Shown: positions 51,301 through 59,954, counted from the first letter of the stretch. The stretch: DNA of 64,000 nt from Phytophthora colocasiae (GCA_018806915.1 JAGKQI010000047.1:1054001-1118000); one strand, 5' to 3'. A program made the numbers and translations. The notes: generated by a model from the sequence alone, not told the origin.

Positions 51301-54300
51301 CATCAAGGAGCGTCCAGGCCAAGCTGAAAGTCAGACGAATCTCAAGCAGTACTTCACGGACTGTGTACGTGATAATCTCCACGTTGTCTTGTGTATGTCG
51401 CCGTTGAACGCGAAGTTTGCAGAACGTGCTCGTAAGTTCCCGGGATTGATTAGTGGTCCGACGATCGACTGGTTCTTACCGTGGCCCGAGGACGCTCTTA
51501 TCGCTGTATCGAAAGGTTTCATCCAAGACTACCCGATGGAATGCGACGCTACTACGAAGCAAGCTCTTATGACGCACATGGGAATGGTACACCGCATCGT
51601 CACAGATTTGTGTGAAGAGTATTTCCAGAAGATGCGACGACGCGTGTACCAGACACCTAAGTCATATCTGAGCTTCATTGAGTCGTACAAGAAGATGTAC
51701 AACGTCAAACTGGACGAGATCAAAGTGAAGGAGCAGCGAGTGAATCTAGGTCTGAAGAAGCTCATTCAAGGCGCTGAAGACGTAAGGGCCATGTCAATTG
51801 TACTTGCAGATGAACAGGTGAAACTGGAGAAAGCTACAGAAGAGACCAACACGATGCTACAGTCGCTACAGGTTTCTTCCGCTGAAGCACACAAGGAAGG
51901 CGATCAAGTGGCGCAGATTAAGGCCAAATGTGAGGAAGATGCTGCTCGTATATCTGCTGAAAAGGAGCTGTGTGAACATGATTTGGCCAAGGCAAAGCCG
52001 TTTGTGGAGGAAGCGGAGACCGCCATCGACTCGATTAAACCAGCGCATATTGGTGAAATTAAAAAGCTGGCAAAACCTGCTGATATCATTCGACTTGTGT
52101 TCGACGGCGTGTTGATTCTGTTCAAATTGCCGCTGATTCCGGTGAAGCAGGTCAAATTGAACGTGGCGAAGCAGGAAATTGATTTCTTCGAGACTTCTTT
52201 CTCTCCGTACGCTCAATCGATGATGAGTGACTCGAATTTCCTGAAAAACGTTCAGAGTTTTGGTGCTGTTGGTAAGGATATGATCAACGAGGAGACTATT
52301 GAGCTTTTGACGCCGTACATGGAGCTTGAAGGCTTCCAACCAAGCGTGGCGAAGAACGCTTCCCTAGCAGCCGAAGGACTGTGTACGTGGGTGCGTGCTA
52401 TGAAGTTCTACCACGAAGCTTCCAAGGTGGTGAAGCCTAAGCTTGAAGCACTTACGATTGCTGAAGGGCAGATGGAGGCTGCTAATAAAGCTCTGAATGC
52501 TGCTGAGCAACGTCTTGCCAAGTGCAAAGAGCGTTTGAATGAACTTCAGCAAATGTTCGAGGCTCAAATGGCCGAGAAGAAGCGGATTGAAGATGGTGCG
52601 AACGCATTGGCACGGAAAATGCAGCAAGCTTCCGATCTGATTAATGGTTTAGCAGGCGAACGTGTGCGTTGGACAGACGACTCGAATAACTTTGCGGACT
52701 TAAAGAGGAGGTTAGTAGGCGACTGTGCTGTTGCCTGTGCTTTCGTGTCGTACTGTGGTCCGTTCAACCAGGATTTCCGTACGTACATGGTGCAGAGCAA
52801 ATTTGTTCCTGACTGCGAGTCTCGTAATGTTCCAGTGACTGTGGACATCGATGTTATCACGTTCTTGGTGGATATTGGCACAGTAGGAGACTGGAATATG
52901 CAGGGTTTACCTACTGATTCGCTGTCGATCCAGAATGGTATCATGGTCACTCGTTCCTCACGTTATCCATTGCTAGTGGACCCCCAAGGTCAAGCTTTGT
53001 CCTGGATTAAGAACAAGGAGTCTGAGCGTGTACCTAGTTACGGCACGACATCTCTAAATCATCCGAAGCTGAAAGATCAGCTTGAGTTCTGTATGGGCGA
53101 AGGAAAAGCTCTGATCGTTGCAGGAGTCGAAGAAGACATTGACCCTATGCTGGATCCAGTCCTGGAAAGACAGATCATCGTCAAGGGCAAAAGTATGTCC
53201 GTCAATGTGTCGGACAAGAATATGGAGTTCAACCCGGCCTTCTCGATGTATTTCATCACCCGTTTGCCCAATCCTCACTTCGGCCCGGAACTACAGGCAA
53301 AGACTACGGTGATCGACTTTACGGTCACTATTAAGGGTCTTGAAGAACAGCTTCTCGGTCGGGTGATCGGAAAAGAGCAGAAGGCGTTAGAGGAACAACT
53401 CGCCCAAGTGCTTGAAGATGTCAACATGAACACAAAGTCCTTACTCGCTCTGGACGCGTCACTACTGGAACGACTGACGTCCAATACTGGTAATTTACTG
53501 GAAGATGAAGAATTGATCGGTGTGTTGGCGAATACGAAAGAAAAAGCTGCTGAAGTGAAAGATAAACTGATAGCAGCTGCAGACACGCGGAAGTCTATCA
53601 ACGAGAAGCGCGAACAGTTCCGTCCCGTGGCTACACGAGGCTCCGTGCTCTACTTCTCTGTTGTCGAGACATCTCTTATCAACTGTATGTATCAGACGTC
53701 GTTGAACCAGTTCCTTGCCTTGTTCATGAAGTCGATGGATGTGGCTGAAAAAGCGGCGTTAGCTTCCAAGCGTGTGGCGAATATCATTGAGACCATGACG
53801 TACATTTCGTACCGGTACATCAACCGCGGCCTGTACGAACGTGACAAGCTGACGTTCGTGCTGCTTCTTACGCTAAAGATCCTCGTGACTGATAGTCTGC
53901 TAACCCGTGAAGAAGTGACGTTGCTCATTCGAGGTGGTGCCGCTCTTGATATCAATTCAGTGAGACGTAAACCCTTCTCCTGGATCTCAAACGAAGCGTG
54001 GTTGAATGTGATTGAGCTCTCTCAAAGTTGTAAGTTTTTCACGAACTTACCACACGAAATGGCTTCAAACGAAGGAATGTGGCGTCGCTGGTACGAAGAT
54101 AACGAGCCGGAAACAGTGGTGATTCCAGACTACGAGGCTCGATTAGCAGAGAATGAGGCGATCGGTCCTTACTACAAACTACTGCTGGTACGTTCACTGC
54201 GGATGGATCGTACGATCCTTACGACGAAGGAGTTTATCCGGAACACGCAGCAAATGGGGCCTCGGTATGTGGAGCCTGTGACGGACACGATTGAAAGTAT

Positions 54301-56167
54301 CTTCGCAGAGATGAAGGCCGAGACGCCTGTGATTTTCCTGCTATCTATCGGTGCTGACCCGACTGAAAGTATCGAGATGCTGGCTCGGAAGCAGAAGAAC
54401 CCGTCGCCTGCTGTTGTTTCTATGGGTGAAGGTCAAGAGCCCGTGGCGTTGAAAGCTATCAACGCTGCTGTAGTTAATGGCACGTGGGTTTTGCTGCAGA
54501 ATTGTGAACTTGGTTTGGAGCTCATGGAGCAGATGGAAGATATCATGCTCAAGCTGACGGAGACGATGGATCCAGGTTTCCGTCTCTTCTTAACGGCTCT
54601 ACCGAACGACCAGTTCCCCTTGGGTTTACTGCAAATGTCCACGAAAGTCACTAATGAACCTCCTCAAGGTCTACGAGCTGGTCTGTTACGGTCTTACACA
54701 GTAATGGTAGATCAGGAAAAGCTGGAGCGCGTGGAGACTACCCAATGGCGTCAACTGCTGTTCAACTTGTGTTTCTTGCACTCTGTGGTCATTGAGCGTA
54801 AGAAATTCGGACCTTTAGGGTGGGGGATCCCCTACGAGTACAACAACGGTGACCTGTCAGCTTGTACCATTTTCCTCGAGAAGCACTTGTACAATGGACC
54901 CATTTCGTGGCCAACGCTGCAGTATATGGTGGCTGAAGTGCAGTACGGTGGTAAGATCACGGACAACATGGACCGAAGGCTGTTTAACTTCTACGCCGAG
55001 TGGTGCCTCACCCCGGACGTGTGTTCCGCGACATTCAGCTACAACCCGGGCGAGCCGATCTTCCGCCTGCCGAACGACTTTAACTACCGCATACCAGTGG
55101 CCGACAACATCGACGACTACCGGCACTTCTGCCACACTTTACCTGAGATCGACTCGCCTGAAATCTTCGGTCTCCACCCAAATGCAGATCTCACGTACCG
55201 AGTGAAGGAGGTCAACTTGCTGCTGACCACGCTAGGCGACACACAACCGAAGGGTGGAGGTGGTTCATCTGGAGTCTCGAGAGAAGATGTAGTGTGCGAA
55301 AAGGCTAAGGAACTGCTAGACCGACTGCCGGAGGACTACAACGAAGACGACTACAAGGCCAAGATCAACAAGTTAGGTGGACTTACCATTCCATTGAACA
55401 TCTTCCTGTTCCAGGAGATTCAACGGCTTCAACGCGTGATCGCCAAGGTGCGATCAATGCTACAGTCGTTGCAGATGGCCATCCGAGGTGAAGTGGTGAT
55501 GACGGAAGAGCTGAGCTGGACGCTGGACGCCATCTTCGATGCTAAAGTGCCTCCTTCTTGGCTCCGAACGTCTGTCGGTGACGAGTTCTCATGGATTCTA
55601 CCGACTCTCGGGCTCTGGTTCTCGTCGCTGATCTCTCGAGACGAGCAGAATCGCACGTGGCTGAATACTCGCAGGCCGAACTCGTTCTGGCTCACTGGTT
55701 TCTTCAATCCACAAGGTATGCTCACGGCCATGAAGCAGGAAGTGACTCGGAAACACTCCAAGACAGACAAGTGGGCGCTGGACGATGTAGTTTACCACAC
55801 TGAAGTGACGTCTTTCGAGCGTGCCGAGCAGGTACGAGCTCCTCCAGGTGAAGGTGTGTACATCTACGGTCTCTTCATGGATGGAGCCACCTGGAGCAAA
55901 GCGGACGGCACCATCGTCGAGTCGGAGCCTAAGAAACTGTTCACGTCACTTCCTGTGCTACACGTCAACAGCATGTCGAAAGAACTCGAAACGAAATCCC
56001 GAAAAGAGCTGTACGGTTCAGTGGGTCCTTTCGAGTGTCCCTGCTACAAGTACGCAACACGTACCGACCGGTACTTCGTCTTCATGGTGACGATGAAGTG
56101 TCCACCAGGTCGTCCACCTCGCCACTGGGGGTTACGTGGCGTCTGTCTGCTCTGCAACACCGAGTAG
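42308..56167 (+). CDS. Axonemal dynein heavy chain, outer-arm gamma type (DNAH5/DNAH8-like), intronless
   Basis: One open frame of 4,619 aa, the full length of an axonemal heavy chain (human DNAH5 is about 4,600). The N-terminal tail (DHC_N1) and linker (DHC_N2) occupy about residues 1-1,840. Four AAA P-loops are in place: AAA1 GPAGTGKT (~1,896) with Walker B CFDEFNRI (~1,947); AAA2 GPTGGGKT (~2,180); AAA3 GGPGTAKT (~2,520); and AAA4 GVGGSGKQ (~2,898). The coiled-coil stalk with its microtubule-binding tip is about 3,140-3,470, then AAA5/6 and the C-terminal domain ending LRGVCLLCNTE. NLKALFRGVAMMVPD and ALFLSLLADLFP-type runs favour the gamma/DNAH5-8 class over inner-arm types, but only a phylogeny would settle that. 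It powers flagellar beating of zoospores. Confidence 0.93.
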   Translation: MSNPRMQWVSQRIVESFEPNVTPAEANEFLASLATRKLFDELMSGKDACKVFVHFQAGANASSGENGADTVVSGNNNSKLCASLGNSIPIRSKCCFFLRTTADGKPVDVQKASDNAICFGELAPNILRDLETTISSLFSPLLKAKDEWGKADSDLKNEFMTESEKFANDLKEALNSMDSGLELRRPDRSILAETVNSGHGGNATRALQVSDSPKLIAHYEDVLKEWCDVISTYLETNTTNDGKGNETIDDDGPMGELEYWRRRMQRLTSITEQLKMNEYKDVFAVLSRTTKSVSDDIKQRIQTLLRRWKQIDIGITEAANEAKDNVKYLFTLEKFIIPLYSGTPSSIIDTLPALMNSIKMIHSIARYYNTTERMANLFTKITNQMITNCKHCVTGGETYEVMWDKDPEELVRHLDSCLKLNEAYQQQYRVTKDKLFATPKGKQFEFNEMKIFGKFDLFCRRVMKLIDMFTTIHQFSSLGQHRLEGMEDLIAKFNSIIREFQYRNHDLLDYKNNRFDRDYVEFNVRISDLEGLLQKFINDSFENITSIEHSLNLLRKFQTILQRENLKSDLDSKFNVIFQNYGLELEHVLQQYEKYKQNPPYPRNLPPVAGNITWSRHLLKRIEEPMKKFESNQNVLASKDAKRIIRMYNKVARTLVAFEYIWYQAWVQYIDTAKAGLQATLIIRHPEDNKLYVNFDPEILQLLREAKCLDRMGIEIPEAAKIVLLQEDKFKNYYNELQYALAEYDRIVTKVIPVTAMLLRPHFNDMEFKLRPGMITLTWTSMNIEAYRNHIHSGLQHLEELVTNINDIIENRIEKNMRIVSKTMLVDLPVDQSFSLEEFVTMQSANIKRAGALLQGKNVEIENAVEDLLKIIMQYPLDSHIEGVSHDEAMKLKKHYNHFMYQALLHCTKNSLNTIKKRVASRATSTIFTIERPFFEVDVQLSVPNVQLHPSLDEIQLAINKAAQTILSCSKELLDWGQSDLSAAVSNANGTDSGNTNGYSNAGKITFFDRITKDIEIVRVVLLLTGSVQGLRNNVTEYLGSFKKYEWLWMEQKDVSYENFLKKNPELQDFEKKLKSFVEIDEEISSLTPIYNIGALSLNTRNIKLQLKHENSQWKLKFSDNLHNQARRKMESLTEYFRSTMGKLNRKVVDLDSLRFVMNLLKEVRARESGINMEINPVLDMYEMLEYYLPDGFMEKEEMDQKSVLRSNWRKLIHHAETRTDELSKTQAGFKRGLLRDIKELIVDVKHFREDYLANGPMVIGIPPVEAVERLNRYKEEYKIRERKHELYLSGEELFALPKTTYPELEMTKKELQLQDKLFGLYTDVLSTIEEWKQIPWLSVAERVQSMTEKVDAFSLRCKKMPGKLREWEAYTDLKKMIDDFTDVLPLLQELSKESIKPRHWEAVMAITKTQLDVTAPDFKLQALMDANIVEFKSEIEEVTDGADKQLKIEVQLGEISARWETEEFQFQDWKSRNVPILKAVVPVVEELEETQMNLQTMLSMRHVIPFKDVAQGKLEQLSDTSETLERWIKVQMLWCSLESVFTGGDIAKQMPVEAKKFQKVDKDWAKIMSKSEEIKNVVACCSSELLKSCLPTMYSELEKCQKSLEGYLEQKRNKFPRFYFVSNPGLLMILSQGSDPLSMNEHYEKVFDSIERVYHDKKDKTLIHTMVSGVEEVRFSQIVKAQGNIEDWLATLLRGMQITMKDICRQSAVDIGVVGNDLKRLREFVDRYVAQFALLGIQMMWTTDIQTALEQCRAKKNIMKDTSTKQAMVLTELSNWCLGDLGSKENRIKIETLVTIHVHQRDVMTDLATLYKQKKISDPNDFEWLKQARFYWRPGNADEFNADGACVISITDVDFNYQFEYLGSKERLVVTPLTDRCYITLAQALGMYFGGAPAGPAGTGKTETVKDLGRTLGIYVVVTNCTDQQKYTDCAKIFKGLCQGGLWGCFDEFNRIQLPVLSVVAQQVLAIQNAKKTGTKYFQFPGDPQNILLTQVCGYFITMNPGYAGRQELPENLKALFRGVAMMVPDFEIIMKVKLCSVGYSEYQDLAKKFFILYNTCKEQLSAQKHYDWGLRNILAVLRSAGKIKRDNRNDLESKLLYQTLRDMNLSKLVAQDVPLFLSLLADLFPTVQFPPKGSYPELTVALQAEIDKQGIVDHPGWFNKVIQLYETQLVRHGIMLVGPTGGGKTKIFDVLMQALTLTTNIVHKQSKLNPKAIRAAEMYGEVDPMSGEWTTGVFAAMWAKYNNKANKFIMWMTCDGPVDAIWIEDLNTVLDDNKILTLANGDRMPMTDNVKLMFEVETLVNASPATVSRAGIVFISDTDLDWAPVVEAWIRKRPQTHQQVLRDLFMKYMGENNPINPGHCFDYLNRNTEGVMTVSRVGQASRLYNLMTGLLLGDHGTTLSEDPAKLAIQLEKLYLYCLCWSLGSLLEQEDRVKFDEWLRQYDDNALLPKCEPGQTVYEYFVDPQTWEWKLWRPVKWEYPKGSKQLDFSNLLVPTMDSVRTLYLIENLHKQRKPVLMVGGPGTAKTSSALMFFNDLSPDIMMIKRVNFSSATTPFMFQNAVESELDKRGGKSFGPPGGKKMTVFLDDLSMPLVNAWGDQPTLEIVRMIIELSGFCFLSKDRRGDFKVCEDLQYVGAMGHPGGGRNDIPNRLKRQFYLFNLILPSLTSIDDIYGQMLAGRFDSDTYSKDTLSIVNKLTRATIDLWNFMKAKLLPTPAKFHYIFNMRELSRVFQGILLTPPETFTSGGGVRVTQGKLSKMDPGQVVLLTWKHECARVFCDKLTNHKDKDIFNNYMKELVKSHYGDSLEEFCRQQYSMVNFLRDPEEDEEGGIADAALKIYEPGGTVADVRSRVLEFLDKYNTDFPQRQMRLVLFDDALDHLLRISRLLEMPRGSALLVGVGGSGKQSLTRLAAYMAGSTIFQIVLTKTYNTNSFMEDIRTLYKSAGHLRKSTTFLFTDAEIKNEIFLELINSILMTGEVAGLFAKDEMMAMTADLRNSFIKERPGQAESQTNLKQYFTDCVRDNLHVVLCMSPLNAKFAERARKFPGLISGPTIDWFLPWPEDALIAVSKGFIQDYPMECDATTKQALMTHMGMVHRIVTDLCEEYFQKMRRRVYQTPKSYLSFIESYKKMYNVKLDEIKVKEQRVNLGLKKLIQGAEDVRAMSIVLADEQVKLEKATEETNTMLQSLQVSSAEAHKEGDQVAQIKAKCEEDAARISAEKELCEHDLAKAKPFVEEAETAIDSIKPAHIGEIKKLAKPADIIRLVFDGVLILFKLPLIPVKQVKLNVAKQEIDFFETSFSPYAQSMMSDSNFLKNVQSFGAVGKDMINEETIELLTPYMELEGFQPSVAKNASLAAEGLCTWVRAMKFYHEASKVVKPKLEALTIAEGQMEAANKALNAAEQRLAKCKERLNELQQMFEAQMAEKKRIEDGANALARKMQQASDLINGLAGERVRWTDDSNNFADLKRRLVGDCAVACAFVSYCGPFNQDFRTYMVQSKFVPDCESRNVPVTVDIDVITFLVDIGTVGDWNMQGLPTDSLSIQNGIMVTRSSRYPLLVDPQGQALSWIKNKESERVPSYGTTSLNHPKLKDQLEFCMGEGKALIVAGVEEDIDPMLDPVLERQIIVKGKSMSVNVSDKNMEFNPAFSMYFITRLPNPHFGPELQAKTTVIDFTVTIKGLEEQLLGRVIGKEQKALEEQLAQVLEDVNMNTKSLLALDASLLERLTSNTGNLLEDEELIGVLANTKEKAAEVKDKLIAAADTRKSINEKREQFRPVATRGSVLYFSVVETSLINCMYQTSLNQFLALFMKSMDVAEKAALASKRVANIIETMTYISYRYINRGLYERDKLTFVLLLTLKILVTDSLLTREEVTLLIRGGAALDINSVRRKPFSWISNEAWLNVIELSQSCKFFTNLPHEMASNEGMWRRWYEDNEPETVVIPDYEARLAENEAIGPYYKLLLVRSLRMDRTILTTKEFIRNTQQMGPRYVEPVTDTIESIFAEMKAETPVIFLLSIGADPTESIEMLARKQKNPSPAVVSMGEGQEPVALKAINAAVVNGTWVLLQNCELGLELMEQMEDIMLKLTETMDPGFRLFLTALPNDQFPLGLLQMSTKVTNEPPQGLRAGLLRSYTVMVDQEKLERVETTQWRQLLFNLCFLHSVVIERKKFGPLGWGIPYEYNNGDLSACTIFLEKHLYNGPISWPTLQYMVAEVQYGGKITDNMDRRLFNFYAEWCLTPDVCSATFSYNPGEPIFRLPNDFNYRIPVADNIDDYRHFCHTLPEIDSPEIFGLHPNADLTYRVKEVNLLLTTLGDTQPKGGGGSSGVSREDVVCEKAKELLDRLPEDYNEDDYKAKINKLGGLTIPLNIFLFQEIQRLQRVIAKVRSMLQSLQMAIRGEVVMTEELSWTLDAIFDAKVPPSWLRTSVGDEFSWILPTLGLWFSSLISRDEQNRTWLNTRRPNSFWLTGFFNPQGMLTAMKQEVTRKHSKTDKWALDDVVYHTEVTSFERAEQVRAPPGEGVYIYGLFMDGATWSKADGTIVESEPKKLFTSLPVLHVNSMSKELETKSRKELYGSVGPFECPCYKYATRTDRYFVFMVTMKCPPGRPPRHWGLRGVCLLCNTE

Positions 56168-56218
56168 GTCCCGTAAATCTGTGTCAACATGTATATCATT
56201 TAGTGCAAAACCCTCTAT

Positions 56219-56845
56219 CTACGCCTCGACGTCCATCGAGTTCGCTCCACCGATGCGTTTCTTAGCTGCAGCGTTCGTCTTCTCCAACAGGTCCTGGTTG
56301 GCCTGCACTACCGTGTTCTGTAAATGGGCCTGAATGGCTGCAAATGGGTCGCTTTTGAAGCTCGAATGGGTCTGCACAGCCTTGAGCTGTCCGAGCTCTC
56401 GCACTGCCAATTTCTGGCGCTGACGGCCGCTCAGAGCTTTCTTCTTGCCGGTTTTCTTCTCCACTGGCTTCTGGTTGTTCTCCGTCTGAAACAACGAGCT
56501 CTGCAGCTCCTCCAGGTCGGCGAACACGCCGCTTTCAGCCGTTTTCGCTTCTGTGGCCTGTTCCTTTGCTACGCGGGACACGAGACCCATTTTACGCATG
56601 AAAGCAGCACGACGTTTAAGACGTTTGCGTTGCCCACGACTCAAGCTCTGTGCGTCGACGCCAGCGTCGTCATCAGCTTCGCCATCGACTGGTACAGCGT
56701 CTTCCGGTTCGTCAGCGAAAGTGGCAGCCACCGCGGCGGCGCTCAAAGCGTCCGACGGTTGTTGAGGTTTCGGTTGGCTGGAGACGGACTTGGAACGAGC
56801 TGCTACGCCATGAGAACGCGCCTTTTTCCGCTGTTGACGAGCCAT
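56219..56845 (-). CDS. SLX9/FAM207A-like ribosome biogenesis protein
   Basis: A single exon encodes 208 aa. It is Lys/Arg/Gln-rich with a nuclear-localisation-like N-terminus (RQQRKKARSH) and a basic motif SRGQRKRLKRRAAFMRKMG. The C-terminal segment LSGRQRQKLAVRELGQLKAVQTHSSFKSDPFAAIQAHLQN matches the ending of SLX9/FAM207A proteins (xFQxDPFAAIxxHLxN). In yeast Slx9 binds pre-40S particles and helps ITS1 processing and export. The central acidic Asp/Glu stretch (residues ~45-65) is variable. It is convergent with the dynein gene, with 51 bp between the stops. A transposon target site lies 45 bp upstream of its start codon. Confidence 0.72.
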   Translation of the reverse strand: MARQQRKKARSHGVAARSKSVSSQPKPQQPSDALSAAAVAATFADEPEDAVPVDGEADDDAGVDAQSLSRGQRKRLKRRAAFMRKMGLVSRVAKEQATEAKTAESGVFADLEELQSSLFQTENNQKPVEKKTGKKKALSGRQRQKLAVRELGQLKAVQTHSSFKSDPFAAIQAHLQNTVVQANQDLLEKTNAAAKKRIGGANSMDVEA

Positions 56846-56889
56846 GAAGAGAAGAGAGGGTAACTAACTAGTGCTGCTGGAGTGATGGC

Positions 56890-56920
56890 CAGTCAACGAG
56901 ACAGAACAGGAAAAACACAC
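56890..56920. repeat. MULE left target duplication and terminal inverted repeat
   Basis: The 10-bp direct repeat (56890-56899) is followed by the left inverted end (56900-56920). The leading G at 56900 has no counterpart at the right end. Confidence 0.8.
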
Positions 56921-57220
56921 AAGACAAATGAGTGACACACAAACCTTGCGATAACACAACACTTGTTTACACACCACACTAGATTAGTGTGGTTCACACG
57001 TAGTGTACACGCATCACCCGTTGTAGAGAATGATCACACCAAATGCAGGTGGTTGCACACCAGCCTATCAAGGTTGGTTTTTAAGCCTAATTTCTACCAA
57101 TGAAACAAGTCGTTATGCGCTGTTGCACTAGGCAGATTTCCGCTCACAACAACAAAACACGTTGCCCCCACACCACTCCTCTCCCCTCTCCGGCCCTCCC
57201 CCCAAGTCTGTTCGTCAACC

Positions 57221-59085
57221 ATGACGCAATTTAACTGGACGAACATCTGCACCAACATGGCAGTCGCTGACGCACATCTGTTGATGGAGGACATGAAGGC
57301 GTTCGTCATTGCCAAGAGCCAACTGGTCCCCTGTGACGGCACATGCGGCTTAGGAAGACCGCATAAGATGCGATACCAGCTGCTCAGGTGCTCCTCGGAA
57401 ACATGTAGGGCTGCCACACCGTATGCCGCGTGTCCCTGGATTGGAAAGGTGCTCACGTGCCCGGAGCTCAACCGTGTGTCGCTCAAGGAGTGTGGTATGC
57501 ACGAGACTGAGGTTCGTGATCCGGTCAAGCCGACGCTGACGCCCCGGCTGAAAGAATTCTGCCGGGAAATGGCGACGGAAGGAATGAAGCCCGCGCGAAT
57601 TCGCAATGCTATGGGCCGTCGCTTCGGTATCGCGGACGAATCTCTCCCTGACTTGCGCAAAGTCCAGTGGTTCGTCAGCCATTTTGCCAAGACGAACCTG
57701 CACAATATGATGACATCTTGGAGCAAATATCCCAGCTGGCGTTTGACCCTGGGATGTCCGACACGAAACCATTTTCGTTTGGGTGGCAACGTGATAGTCA
57801 CGGCAAGCCTGACGTGGGCAACGGCTCTGACGAACACCCGTTTTTGGTGGGCTTGACGACAAAGCGTCTGTTGCGCAATGCAGCTCGCGATCCGGCCTCG
57901 TTCGTGTTTCATATGGATGCCACCTTCAAGTTGAACCAAGTTGGGTATCCTGTGATCGTATGTGGAGTGTCGGACCGATGTCGCTCGTTCCATCCGGTGG
58001 CAATGTTCATCACTTCTCAGCGGCTGACAGAGCTGTATGTCAAGGCCCTGAGTGCGCTTCGTCGAATGTTTACCGCGGTCACCGGTGAACAGATGCTCCT
58101 ACGGTATGTCATGGCCGACGCTGAAGTAGCGCAACAAAATGCTGTTGATGAAGTGTTTGGAGTTGACTCGGACTACACATACTTGATGTGTTTCTACCAT
58201 GTGATGGCGAAGGTGCATGAGAAGCTAAAAGCTGTACCGCGACACTTATGCGAACGCGTGGTTGCTGACATTTACGACCTTCACTTCGCGTCAAGTCAAG
58301 AAGCATATGACGATCATGTCAAGGTTGTGCTGGCCAAATGGGAGGCGGACGATTTGCTGGCGGGGTTCAAGTCGTACTTCAACAACGTATGGGTGTCAAG
58401 TGAGTCGTGGCGCTGGCAGTGCTTCCACACGCCCAGCGGGTACGCCACCACGAACAACCCTGTTGAGCAATTCAACCGTCTGATCAAGCGTGACTACACC
58501 CTTCGGACGAAACATAAGATTGGTACTCTTATCCAGTTGCTGGCAGATTGCTGCGGGAACCAATCTGTCACGCCACGACTGTTCAAGGAAGCATCTGAGA
58601 CGACGCAACAGCTGAGATCGCGGGTGAGCAACTTTCGCCAGCGGAACCTTCTGCTTGACATGACACCCAGCCGGTCAAGCATCGAGTTCTTACTGGTATC
58701 GCGGACACCCAATATTGTGCGTGTGGTGTCACGGGGCTGCGTTCGGGTGTACCTGCCTGAGATTGGGCGCAGCAAGGAAAATGCCCCAGTCTCCGCCCAA
58801 ATGGGTGCTAACTACGCCCGCATGGAGGTCGAAGGACAACCGGATGGTGGCTGGGAGGTAGATGTCTGTGCGCAAACGTGTGGCTGCAAGTACCATTTCA
58901 AGTTCGCAATTTGCATCCACGTGCTATTTGCACTGCAAGTCAGGAGCTACACAGGCACGGATGGAAAGCGAACTCTCGTCAACCGTTCAAAGACTCGTAA
59001 ACGCCCTCGACCACAAGCTCCATCAACTAGACGCGTAGCTGCTGGCAGACCACGCAATAATGGTCATGCGCTAAGCTTGGAGTAG
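57221..59085 (+). pseudogene. MULE transposase with SWIM zinc finger, one frame break
   Basis: The ATG at 57221 opens an N-terminal cysteine-bearing domain (CDGTCGLGR...LLRCSSETC...CPW), and the frame runs well to about 57705 (WFVSHFAKTNLHN). From there the coding pattern continues in another frame (DDILEQISQLAFDPG...) to the stop at 59085. No GT-AG pair explains the shift, so a single-base indel near 57700-57715 is likely. The catalytic residues are intact: FHMDAT (first Asp), VMADAEV (second Asp) followed by CFYH, and NNPVEQFN (Glu). The SWIM motif is CGCKYHFKFAICIH and the C-terminus is basic. The break may be real decay or a sequence error; without it the protein would look fully competent. 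Confidence 0.8.
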
Positions 59086-59258
59086 GCATAGAATAGCTGT
59101 AGATGAGATTGTGCAGGTTAGCTGTAACTTTCAATACGCATCGCATGCCAAACTTCTTTTTAGTGTATTGAAACTACTAACAAAAATAAACTAACAACTA
59201 AAGTGAAACCAATTGCGTGCTGCTTCCTCGGGCTTAAGGATTGTCATTTCCATTCACG

Positions 59259-59753
59259 ATGGCAACCCTTCAAGTTGACCCTGCCCCACCTACAGCGTTC
59301 AAGCCCTTCTTTGAGTTTTGCAAATTGCACCTCGAAACTCAAGGGAAACGTCGCCTTGATGAAGCAGCGGCACGATACCTCAAAAACACCTGCCTCATCT
59401 TGCGCGACCCTTCGGCCAACCCAGCTGACGCAATTAAGCGGCTACTCGACGCGGTACCACATGGGCGCATTACCAAGGACCGTCTCATTGAGGCAGCTAC
59501 TCAAGGCGACGATGCCGGCGAAGCAGAGTGGGTGTTGCCAGCCGGTGTGGACCTGTCTGGTAAGCCCACCTACCAGATGCGCAAGATTGTAGGCCACGAA
59601 GTTGTCAATGGGCGCACTTTTTTCCTAACCTCGTGGGAGGATACTTTGGAGCCCGCCGAAAATCTACCTTCTGCCGAGATAAAGAAGTATCGCGCGAAGG
59701 TGCACAAGCAGGTTGAACGACGCTTTATTGAAGCGGAAGCTAAAGAGGTTTGA
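59259..59753 (+). CDS. Chromodomain-like passenger protein inside the MULE
   Basis: A single exon encodes 164 aa from the ATG at 59259 (MATLQVDP). The first ~100 residues are helical and of unknown relationship (TAFKPFFEFCKLHLET, RRLDEAAARYLKN). Residues ~105-150 resemble a chromodomain: YQMRKIVGHEVVNGRTFFLTSW, then EDTLEPAENL, in which the aromatic-cage positions Tyr, Trp and an acidic/Glu residue are present. The frame ends in a basic helix. Chromodomains read methylated histone tails, and in some retroelements they steer integration. The gene lies 173 bp after the transposase stop on the same strand and inside the element ends, so it is part of the element and not a host gene hit by chance. 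Confidence 0.68.
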   Translation: MATLQVDPAPPTAFKPFFEFCKLHLETQGKRRLDEAAARYLKNTCLILRDPSANPADAIKRLLDAVPHGRITKDRLIEAATQGDDAGEAEWVLPAGVDLSGKPTYQMRKIVGHEVVNGRTFFLTSWEDTLEPAENLPSAEIKKYRAKVHKQVERRFIEAEAKEV

Positions 59754-59954
59754 ACTAATAACACTAGCTTCACTTACATGTATTCGCTTAATCCTACAGC
59801 ATTAACTACCACTATGACTACCCTCTTGAATACGGCAGCACGTAAGGTGGCACAACAGTGGCACGTATGCTGCACGAGCCATCAGCGAGAGCGGTACAAG
59901 GCATAGGAGCCCATCAACGCGCTCCGCACAAGCTTACGCAGCACATGTACACCT

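Noticed and set aside
42308..56167. Many 60-180-codon frames on both strands within the dynein gene
   Set aside because: Shadows of a strongly conserved coding frame.
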